Assembly: GCA_029706075.1 (NCBI GenBank)
Contig: JAINUG010000109.1
Coordinates: 2,927,501 to 2,991,500, forward strand
Source of the DNA: Aldrovandia affinis
Lineage: Eukaryota > Chordata > Actinopteri > Notacanthiformes > Halosauridae
Length of the DNA stretch: 64,000 nt
Reading direction: 5' to 3'
Shown: positions 41,001 to 52,500 of the stretch, one piece after another
Numbering within the stretch: position 1 is the stretch's first letter
How the letters are laid out: every line of letters starts with the position of its first letter
Translations under genes and position numbers: made by a program
Notes under the pieces: model-generated
The model's input: the letters and a program-made list of their open reading frames with translations, nothing else
Database searches by the model: none
Told to the model about the DNA's origin: nothing

Positions 41001-43733
41001 TCAATTTACATATTAAATATGACCCCCCCCCCCCCAGTTTCCTTATTTCCCCCCAAATCATACTCCCACCCACGACTCGTTCGCTTCGCGTTTCCATAGA
41101 TACGCTCTCCATTATCCCGCCATGCTTCTGTGGTGATGTCATCATGGTGTAACCTTACTGTAAAGATGTGCGAGAAGCCATGCTGAATTTTGAGATCATT
41201 TTGCATGTTATTAACCTTAACCGGGAATGTTCTATAAAATGTGTCATACCACGGCTGTCAAAGAGAATAGTGTAACAAAAGCAACTCAAAGCCATTAAAT
41301 ACCATACTTGAGTTGGTCAATATGACCATGGGATCACTGCAATTAATTCAGTTCATTTCAGAAATGATGTCATAGGTTAAAGGTACCTCTCACCTCTGAT
41401 GATGGATTAGGTGATAATAGAGCTCTGGCGTTCGATTGGTCCAGCTGGTTATTCTGCTTGGTTTAACCCGATTCCTTGGGCTAGTTCGGTCAAGTCGGGG
41501 TGGGGTGGTATTGGATTTATGGAGTGGACCAGAATGTAGGTGGGATAGTATAGTTCTGGAATGGATGGAAAGAGAAAATTGCTGATTGCACTGCTCCCTG
41601 TCCATTTCCTGTAGGTCTGTCCTCCTGGGACTCAATAAAGAAAGAACTGACATATGGAGCGCTTCATTGCCATACATATAATGTTGTTTTTTCTTGCTTC
41701 CAATCCTGGGTCAGTGGGTCACCAGCTATAAAACCCTGGCCTTAATTATGAGAGAGCCGACAAGCGCTTAAGAGCAGTGTTTCAATATGACCTCCAGGAG
41801 GTCCTCCGTGGGCCTGAGACTGTGTGGGCTCTGACTAACGTGGAGTTACCAACACAGATACCATAATCTAGACACAGTATATGTAATCTGTATATGTCTC
41901 CAAGTCAACACAGCTGTGGTGGACCGGTTACTCCTCTGTGTGAATGTGTATGTGTGTGTTCTGCACTTTGGCCAGGGTAACCACCTTAGCTTCTCTAGTT
42001 TTCTAGTTCCTACCATGTATTAATGCACATCTTGTAAGTCGCTCTGGATAAGAGCGTCTGCTAAATGCTTAAAATGTCAATGTAAAATGTAGTCTAGTTG
42101 TGATCCCTGGTGGTTGCCATGGCACAGGTCTCACCTGTCTCGCTCTGTGTCTGTCTCTGCAGGAAACGACCTCTTCCTGGTAGCGGTGCATGAGCTGGGC
42201 CATGCCCTGGGCCTGGAACATTCCAATGACCCGACCGCCATCATGGCACCCTTCTACCAGTACATGGATACCGAGAACTTCAAGCTGCCTTACGACGACC
42301 TGCAGGGGATTCAGAAAATCTATGGTACGGAATTATGTGGGCAGGGCCATGTGACGGCCTGTGCGGTGCTGTGGGCGGAGTTGTGGATGGGACAGTGGGC
42401 GGAGCCTGTGAGCAGGATAGTAGAGCCATGGATGGAATCTTTTGCTGGAGCTGTGGGCAGAGCGGTGGGTGGGGCAGTGGGAGAAGCCTTCTAAGGCAGA
42501 TCATTCAGGAGAGATGTCGAGCGGGTGCGCATAGGGGTCATTCACAGTGAAACAGCAACTGGCGGTGGCAGGGGCAGGGCTTTGGTTCCAGTAATGGCGT
42601 TGAGTTCCTTGAAGTTTGTTTCCACCTCCAGAGGCCATTACAAGCACATTCACACATCCATTCACAGCTGAATCACTGCTTTATCCAGCTCTCCTGCCTC
42701 TGCCAGTGAGAGCATTCAGGCTGCTAACGCTCTCCCTGTGCTGTTTCCTGTCTTCCCCAATAGGACCATCCCTGAAAAGGATTATTCCATCCACACAGAA
42801 TGTACAGTAAGAGTGTTCGCTTGGTCATGTAGTGTTGGACTTTGACTCTGTGTGTGCGTGTGTGTTTGTGCGTGTGCTTGGGATGTCCAACAAAGCATGT
42901 TCCCAGGGGTTCATAGTCCTCGATACCTGAAAAAGAACTCCCACTAGACACACATTAGCTGATAAAGGGCACACTAAAACGCTGATCTCTTTCTCTTCTA
43001 TCTGAGAGCAAGCTCGCATGCTCTTTTTATACAGCTGTGTTTCCAAACAGCGCCGTCCATAAGAGGCAAAAACTAAAAGTATTACAAAAAATGAAAAATT
43101 AATAAAAAGAGATTCTCATGAGCCCGAGGCCCCTGGGGGACGCCACTCGCTGCCATGACACGGCTGGTGTAACACGCAAACTCCTCCACCTCCTCCACCT
43201 CTCCAAGAGCAGGTCAGTGACCTATGCAAAAGGGGTGCAATCTCCATGGAGAGAGAGGGAGGGAGGTTAGATGGGTAGGGGGGTAGAGAGGGAGGGTGAG
43301 AAAGGGACAGAGTGAGAGAGAAAGGGATGGGGATGGAGAGAGAGGGGAAGATAGAAGGATAGGGAGGGAAAGAGAGGAGTAGGGAGATGTTGACAGAGAG
43401 AGGCAGTGATTGAGTGGGAGAGATAAACAGAGAAGAGTGGGAAAGAGATAGAAAGAGTGGTAGGAAAGAGAGATAGAAAGGATGAGCTGCAGGGGGGTGG
43501 GGCACTCAGGGGAAGAAGGGTTCTGTGTTCTGGGAAGGGGGTTGTTGGTCTGTGATCCTGAGAATAGGAGCCAGAGCCGTAAGCCAGCTCTGATTGGCCT
43601 CTCTTGTCTCAGCGAGGACCCCAAGATCAAACACCGCCATGTGGTGTTACCGCTGTACTGTACTGCGCAGATATTTTATGCAAGCGAGTGTGTCTGTCAT
43701 TTTAATAGCAGTAAGATTAAGAAGTTGCTGCAT

Positions 43734-43791
<58 letters not shown>

Positions 43792-44265
43792 ATCTTCTTT
43801 GGGAACGGGAACAGGAAGTTTCAGTGTGTGAGATGTGAGAGGTGTCCTGCAAACTAATTTGTTCTAGCAAGTTTTACCCAGCTAAAACTGACCACTAGTT
43901 CTTGTTTCAAATCTCTCTTTCTCTGCCCCCTCCCCCTCTCAAATTCGATTTCTAATTCAAACTCTAATTCAAATATTCTTTATTGGCATGACCAGACAGT
44001 GTATTGCCAAAGCAATTGTTTACATAAAATGTTGATAGCAATAACAACAATATAAATTTGAAACAAATTAAAATAAAACGTTTTTACATACACTACTGGT
44101 CAAAAGTAGAACACCCCCATTTTCTAGTTTTTACTGAAATTTAAGCAGTTCAAGTCCAGTGAATAACCTGAAATGGTACAAAGGTAAGCTGTAAACAGAG
44201 GCTAACAACAAAAAAGTTAAAATAAAAAGTTTTTAATTAATTAATTGATTCATACATAACATAAA

Positions 44266-44347
<82 letters not shown>

Positions 44348-47300
44348 GGACTGTATCAAAGTGAAACACTATGCATCTGCCCGTTTCAGGAGATTTCATT
44401 CAGCCAGTGAACACGACTCCCTGTCGTGGCTGATCCTCAGGTTTTATATCAGAGGTTTCACCCAAGGGGATTATTTCTTAATCCATTAGTTCCTTCATTC
44501 ATTCATTCATCACACTCATTGTCTGAACCACAGCGGGGGTGTCACTGTTGTGATGAACGCATCATGATGATTGGCTGTGTCAAACCCGTCTCTGATTGGT
44601 GGTAATCCCTTTTGATTGATAGGCTGGGTTTTAGGTATCAACAGTAACTACAGAGTCTTAGCAACCAGAGCTGAGCGTAAGAATATAATTAATTTTATTA
44701 CGAAGAGGAATTTGTCTGAATATGTTTTTTTTACCGCAGTTATAACTGACTTTCCAGGTGTAATGCGATTTGGATTATTTGATTTTACAGTTTGGTGGAA
44801 TTTTGAGTAGACCAGTTTCTTTTTGAGATGGGGAGATAATTTGAGAATGTGCCTCTCATACAGCTGTAGGTGAATGTGTAAATCATTGTGCCAATTTTGC
44901 ACCCAATTAACAGCTTTCTATACACAGTTAATGACTTTTCTAAGTGAATATAATTTTGTCTCCATAATTACGTTTCTTCTGAGATAGCATGTGCATTACA
45001 AAAAAAAAAAAGAATATAAAAACTGATTTTCCCTGCAGCTGTCTTTGGGGCAAAGGGAGTCTTTGAAAACCCTGATGGTAAATTTTAAAGAGATTTTTTT
45101 TTCCTACCACGCTTATCTGACTGTGACCAGACAGTATGATTTGTAATAACATCCCACAGTTATACAGTAGTGCTTCCATTCTCATAACCTCTACAATAAC
45201 TTGACTCTTTATTTGCTCAGTAATGGGGGATTTTTATTCATCAGTTTATTGGTTTATTATTTCTCAGTGTATATTATTATTGTTATATTTTTTTTTGTGG
45301 AAACAAAGCACAGTCCCCTGCAGAAATATGGATGTCTGTGACTCTTTGTTCAGCTCCATGGGGGTTAGATGCTTCAGATTGGCGTTATATACTCAATGAC
45401 ACTAGGTGATTTAAAATGGCAATCACTGTTGTGCAAAAAGAGTGCATTGCTCTGCTCCTCTTTCCTAACAGCGATTGTTTTTTAAAATCAGGACTTGGCC
45501 TAGGGTCATTGGGATGGGTATAGTAGTATAATATGCCATTTAACTTGAATGTCTATGTTTTATGTGGTTTTATGTTTTTATGTATTGTCTGTGTTGATTT
45601 TATGTTTTTATGCTGCAAAGCAAATTGCACTCTGGGACAATAAAGATTTATTCTACGCTATGGTTTGTGGAAATTAGGCTCAGAGAGTCGCAGTGATGGT
45701 GAAATGTCCCCATGATTACCGACTGTATGACAATCTGTGTGTTTCCTTTGTCCAGGGAAAAAGTTCAGCTCATCCCAACTTAGAACTATTGCATTCAGAA
45801 CAATAAAACAGAAAAACTGTAGTTTTTTTATTTTTATTCACCTGAAGCTTCGTTTCATTTTAATTTCACAGGTTTCATCATGATCCTATTCAAAGGCTAA
45901 AAAGCTACATGATCTACAGCAACAGAGCTACAGAGCTGACCTTAGTGTACGAGCCTGACAAGTGAGGCTACCTATTGATTTGTGTATTCATGTCTTTTTT
46001 TTTTCTTTTTCGTTGTTGTTGTCGTTTCAGGTCCTCCAGACAAGGCCACCCAGCCGACCCGGCCCTTGCCCACAGCCCCGCCCCCGCTCGCCCCCCCAGG
46101 ACCCCCGAAAGCATGACCGGCAGACCCGCCCACCACGACTCCCTGCGGGGGACAAGCCCTCCCACCCCAACGCCAAGCCCAACATCTGTGATGGCGGTTT
46201 CAACACGCTGGCCATCCTGCGCAGGGAGATGTTCGTCTTCAAGGTATGCAGCTAATGGAAGGCCAGCGGAGGGAGGAGGGGAGAGGTGACACCTATATAA
46301 GGGAAGCATTGTGTTTTCCAGATGCATTCTGGGTATTTTATTTTTCTTCAACAAAATATCAGTCTCAAGCCCTTGACAATGAAGCCTATCACCCAAAGAT
46401 ACATCACTCACTTTGGGCCCAACGTTAAGTCCTTGTTTTTCTGTTTTTTTGAGTTCAGCCAGAAGAACAACAGGCACAGGTGGAAATTAGATAAAGGTAA
46501 ATTCTACATTGCATTTTACATTTTACATTTTAGGCATTTATCAGACGCTCTTATCCAGAGCGACTTACAAAAAGTGCATTTATACATGGTAAAATTAATC
46601 ATAGTTTAGTGTAAGAGATCAGTGTAGTAACACTGCAATAGACATCATTGTTGGCAGCTGCACATTGTACCTGTAACACAGAGAAAGAAAAGTTTGCATT
46701 TTTTTTGTTTCTTTGTTATTACATTATTAAACATGTAAAGAGTGGTGATGGCAGTTCATTAATGTATAGAATCAGTGGTAGTGGAGTCTGAAGAGGTGGG
46801 TTTTTAGTCTCTTGCCAAAGATGGCCAGTGATTATGCGGTCCTGACCGAGTGAGGAAGATCATTCCACCACCAAGGGGTCAGGACAGAGAAGAGGCGAGA
46901 CCACGAGGAATGGCTGCCGGGTGCCTAAAGGGATGTCAGTCAGTTTGCCAGAGGAGGCAGAACGGATGGGTCTAGCTGGAGAATTGATATGGGGAAGTAT
47001 TTTTTTTTACAGAGAGAGTTGTCAACATGTGGAACAGCTTGGCAGGTCATGTAGTGGAGGCAGAGACACTTGAGGTATTCAGGTCCATGCTTGATGCTGG
47101 GCCGGAAGAGGGGGTGGGGCATAAACTCTCCCTCTTCATCCCTGGAGATGGCGTCTCCATAGAAATGCCTATTTCATCGCTCCCACCAGTACCCACCCCC
47201 CACCTCCCCCCCTGGCAACCACAGCCAAGCCCAGAGACAGAAAGGAAAGGAAACAGGACATTTTAAAAGCCCACACTGATCACACCCTGGGGGTTCAGTG

Positions 47301-49524
47301 TGGATGGATGGTTGTTTCAGAGTTTCCCTTTCGGCCCGGCGACCGGTCGCAGGGTCTCGTGGGCGCATGATCACACAGCGGGTGATGATTTACGTGCAGC
47401 ATCTTGGGAGAGGTTATCTTTGCTTTTATTTATTTGGAAAACCTCCCACAGCACCTCCTCCACAGCCTCGTCTCGGGTTGTGCCATTTTGGTGGCTGGCT
47501 TGTCCTATGCCCCTTTCCGTCCGCAGTGGGAAAGCTTGGCCGCCCAGCTCGTTTAGATCACGTACGCACCGTCCCTCCTGACGGACACGCCTTTTCTCCG
47601 GCGTACAAGGCCTTGTCTCTGGGTGAATCTGTCTGTAATTATAACATTACATTGTTTACATTATTATACAGGAAAGTTTATTTTGTGATTTATCACAATG
47701 CAAATGCTCTTATAACATATGTAATGTCTCTTACAGCATACCTTGTACCTCACCATATTTTAGGGCATATGGGCAGGGATCCCCAACTCTGGTCCTGGAG
47801 AGCCACAGGGTGTGCTGGTTCTTATTGTTACTTAGAACTTAATTGATCAATTAAATCAGGTGATTACAGCTGATTACCTCACCTGAAATCTTCTGATTCT
47901 CCGCCCTTTGTAGATAAATTGCCTATTTCATGTGTGGAACTGTCCGCTTCTGAACCAAGTTTCTCACTGTGAGAGAGAGCACTAACACCAACCGGGAACA
48001 GATTCACGTAGGGGTCGATTAAGGACGAGAATGGAGTAAATGAGGTGGGATATTTATTTAATTCAAACTGTTTTTTTTCTTATTTCTTCTGTAGCTGATC
48101 CAGTCATTTAGCCTGACTCGTTTTAGGAGATTTACTTCAGAGTACAACACTGTGTTCAGGGATCAAAGCAGAGCAGAGACGGGTGATTGCGGTCTGTCAC
48201 TGTTGTGCTCTGTGACTTTCAGAGGAGAGGGTTTTTTTTCTTTGTTAAGCAGCCAGGACCATCATGAGGCCTCTGCCTGTCTCCATATGAAGCCAAGCTC
48301 TTTCTCTTGCTCTCTCTCCATCTTTCTCTCTCGCTCTTTCCCTCTATCTCTCTCTCTCTCCCTCCCTTTCTCTCTCTCTCTCCTCCCTCACTCCCCCTCT
48401 CTGAGTGTGAATGTTTGCCGCTGTGCTCTGTGTGTTAGTAGGATGGGAGAACAGACTACTGGGCCTCCTGCTGAAGCCCTGTTCTATTTCGAGCCTATCT
48501 CTGCCCCTGGCAGGCAATGCGGGCGGCCCTCCAGGCACTGCCCTGTCACACACCTGCCACTCTGATACCCATGAAGCCAGTGAGGCGGGTGAAGCCATCC
48601 TGTACCACTCCACACCGGCTGAGCCCTCTCTTTCCTGCTGCTTAAAGCTCTTTCTTTTTCCTCTTTTGCCTCTACTGGTAGACATCCTATTGCCTTAAAT
48701 GTCTTCTTGCTCCGATTTTTTCTGCCGGCGCTTACAGCTGCATGCTCCCTCTCATCAGCTTAACTGATAAACTCTCACTCACCTTATAGTTCTTTCACTC
48801 ACTGAGCACTGATTCACTTCTGCGTTTTATTCTTCATCTGTCCCTTCATTGCCATCACCCGTGAAGAGACTGTCAACACCTTAGTTTAGTGTGTGTGTGT
48901 GTGCGTGCGTGCATGCATGGTTGTGCATCTGTGTGCTGACCAGAGTAGTAATAAATTAACTGTGATATCACTGCTTTTAAACCATGCCGTCATGGTAACA
49001 CCACTCGAAACGGGTGACAGGTGGGGGGACAGGTATCACTCCTTCTCAGTCAGGTGAGAGCTCAAGAGAGTAAAAAAAAAAAAAAAAGGAGAAATGGTCG
49101 GACAGTCGACTTCTGCAAACACCCAGCTGAATACTCTTTCGTGTCATGCCTTCCAGTCATTCCTCATCGGACAGCAACTTTAACCAATTGCTTCTCAGCA
49201 CCCCTCTGCTGCAGCCTATCAGGGCACAGTGCCATCTCTGCTGAGTTGGCAGTCTGGCTTCATTCAGATGGCAGCGCTTCACTCACGTGATCCTGCCCCT
49301 GAGGGCATGTGGATAGCGGGAATGCAGGTGAACTCTGAAATGCCAGACTGAGAGCTGTGAGTGTGGGTGCAGTTACCTCTGAGTTACCAGTCACCAGACA
49401 ACACATCTCACAATTAAGGGACACACCCAACCAATACTTAACAAGGTGAAAGTAGACCAACCCCGTGGGCAGAGGGAAGGGGGGGCGAGGGCATGTAGCC
49501 TGATCTCCCCAGGGGAGCCTTGAC

Positions 49525-49559
<35 letters not shown>

Positions 49560-52500
49560 TTTGTGTCTATGTGCCTCGTCAAACAAGCACAGATTGCTTA
49601 AAAAGCATCTCCACTGTGCGGCAGTTAAAAATTATCTTTAGTCAATCTTACCATTAGCCTTTCACTTGTCAGACCCTAAATCTACTGTGAGTTGACCTTG
49701 GGAAGTTTTTCCGAGAATAAAAAAAGCTTTTTCATAATTGTATTAAATAAATGTATTTTATATACTGTATATATAATATATATATATATATATTATGGTG
49801 TATATTGGGTGTCTCTTTGAGTTGGGACACTCACAGACCTTTGCAGAGGGTATAGGCCAGGGGTGTCCAATCTTATCCGAGAAGGGCCGGTGTGGGTGCA
49901 GGCTTTTGTTCTAGCCCTGCACTAAAACACCTGATTCAACTAATTTACCAATCATGGTCTACAAATCAAGACCTTGATTAGTTTAATCAGTTGTTTAGTG
50001 CTGGGCTAGAACAAAAGCCTGCACCCACACTGGCCCTTCTCGGATAAGATTGGATACCCCTGGTATAGGCAGTTAAATAACCCAGAGGAAGCAGTAATAT
50101 AAACAAAGCAATGGTTTTATTAAACGTAATCTTGACAAACACAAAAGGTTGGGGTATTCAAAACACAGACAGTCCACAATCCTTATCTTTGTTGTTGTCT
50201 GTATTCCGTAGCCCAAATCCAATCCAGTTCCTCAAATAGTCCAAAGTTGGTACAGAAGCAGGGTCCTCAAACAATCCACTCCCTTAGCACTTACTCTCAG
50301 TGAGACACACAAGAGTCCTTTAAATAGGCCTCTAAATGGCCTTCAGCTGTCCGTAGTCCCAATCGCTTGACTTGTTTCAGGTGCAGGACTGCAGGCTGCT
50401 GGGAAATGTAGTCTTTTCCTCTCCAATAGCTCCCAATAATTAAAGAGGCAGGCAGCCATTTCCTCATCCTGCCCCTTGGGATGCCACAATATACACTGCT
50501 CAAAGAAATGAAGGGAACACTTAAATCACACATCGCGGATCTCGATGAACTAAATATTCAACTGGAAAATCTTTATTGATTACGTTGTGTACTTCGTCGA
50601 GAACAAAATGACGTAAGAACGGTCAATGGAAACCAAAATCATTACCCCATTGAGGGCTGGATTCAAAATCACACCGAAAATCTAAGTGAAAAATTTAGAT
50701 CACAGACTGATCCAACCTGTGTGAATTTAATCACGACAACTCATAATGTGTCTCAGTAGTGTGTATGGCCCCCATGTGCCTGTATGCACTCCCGACAATG
50801 TCTGGGCATGCTCCTGATGAGACAGTGGATGGTGTCCTGGGGGATCTCCTCCCAGACCTGGATCAGGGCATCACTGAGCTCCTGGACAGTCTATGGCACT
50901 TAGTGGCGGCGGATGCACCGATACATAACGTCCCAGAGGTGCTCAATTGGATTCAGGTCTGGGGAACGTGCCAATCAATGGCATCAATGCCTTCATCATC
51001 CAGGAACTGCCTACACACTCTGGCCACATGAGGCCGGGCATTGTCCTGCACCCAGGGCCCACTGCACCAGCGTAAGGTCTGACAATGGGTCTGCGGATTT
51101 CATCCCGGTACCTAACAGCAGTCAGGGTACCGTTGACTAGCACGTGGAGGTTTGTGCGGCCCTCCAAGGATATGCCTCCCCAGACCATCACTGACCCACC
51201 GTCTCCAGACTCTTTCACGTCTGTCACATGTGCTCAGTGTGAACCTGCTCTCATCTGTGAAGAGAACGGCGCCAATGGCGAACCTGCCAATTCTGGTGTT
51301 CTCTGGCAAATGCCAATCGAGCTGCACGGTGCTGGGCTGTGAGCACAGGTCCCACTACAGGACGTCGGGCCCTCATGCCACCCTCACGGAGTCTGTTTCT
51401 GACAGTTTGGTCAGAAACATGCACACGAGTAGCCCGCTGGAGGTCATTTTGTAGGGCTCTGGCAGTGCTCCTCCTGTTCCTCCTCGCACAAAGGAGCAGA
51501 TACCAGTCCTGCCGCTGTGTTGTTGCCCTTCTACGGCCCTGTCCAGCTCTCCTTGTGTAATGACCCGTCTCCCGGTATCTCCTCCACGCTCTTGAGACTG
51601 TGCTGGGAGACACAGCAAACCTTCTTGCGACAGCACGTATGGATGTGCCATCCTGGAGGAGCTGGACTACCTGTGCAACCTGAATGGGCTGCAGGTACTG
51701 TCTCATGTTACCAGTAGTGACAAGGGCACTAGCAAAATGCTAAACTAGAGAAAAATCAGTCAGGAAGGATAAGGAGAGAGAAATGGTCTGTGGCCACCAC
51801 CTGCAAAACCATTTACTTTTTGGTGGTTGTCTTGCTCTTGCCTCTCCTGTCCACCTGTTGTCACTTTCATTTGCACCAAAGCAGGTGAAATTGATTCACA
51901 ATCGTTTCTGCTTCCTAACTGGACAGATCGATATCCCATAAGTTTAATTGACTTGGTGTTATACTGTGATGATTAAGTGTTCCCTTCATTTCTTTGAGCA
52001 GTGTATATATATATATATATATATAATTTAAATTTTTTATTTTATATATATTACTTAATAATGAACTCACTTGGAAAGCATTTAACCAGACCCTCCTATT
52101 CATTTGTGAAATGTTAAGTGCTGTAAGTCCCCATGCAAATAAGCAATTAGCACAGGGACGATAAGGTAGGAGACAAGAGGAAGAGCAGAAACACTCTTGC
52201 TCCCAGAGCCTCTCAGCTCTGCGCAAACAGAAGCCATGTCTGGATCAGAGCCTCTTCATGTTCGTATGTTTCCACTGCAAATAAAAGAAGCAGAGCTAGT
52301 TCCTGGCTTTTGGAAAAGCTTACTTGCATTTTTTGGTTTTCCTCTTGGGTTATGCTGTGGGAACCATGTGTGCGCTCTTCTCCTCCACTGTAGGAATCCT
52401 TATAAATTGTAGTGATCTTAAATAACACATCCGGTGCTGTGGGCAACAGTGTAGTATAATAGTTAGGGAACTGGGCTTGTAATTCCGAGATTACAGGTTC

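Larger units (their letters stand above)
31740..42162 (+). other. mmp16 intron 4 (10.4 kb)
   Basis: Bounded by GTGAGC and CTCTGCAG. It holds a Tc1 fragment, a LINE with a 300-codon RT remnant, a tandem repeat, two SINE families and LINE tails. Stretches 31750-32240, 32890-33470, 34950-35560, 36540-37300, 38110-39260 and 40415-42000 show no gene. Confidence 0.85.
42325..46030 (+). other. mmp16 intron 5 (3.7 kb)
   Basis: Bounded by GTACGG and GTTTCAG. It carries a purine tract, two CT microsatellites and a Tc1-type end. No gene is seen in 42325-43230 or 44350-46030; the T-rich stretch before exon 6 is its pyrimidine tract. Confidence 0.85.

Noticed and set aside
46097-46110. Alternative acceptor in exon 6 (CCCCCCCAG/GACC) to repair the frame
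   Set aside because: Joining exon 5 to 46100 keeps the same wrong frame and still reaches TGA 46114, so splicing there does not help.
45968-46477. 169-codon frame antisense to exon 6
   Set aside because: Shadow of the GC-rich proline hinge on the opposite strand.
47298-47846. 182-codon open frame on the + strand
   Set aside because: No similarity recognised, and its end runs into a MITE arm. It is not joined to mmp16 by any phase-compatible splice site.
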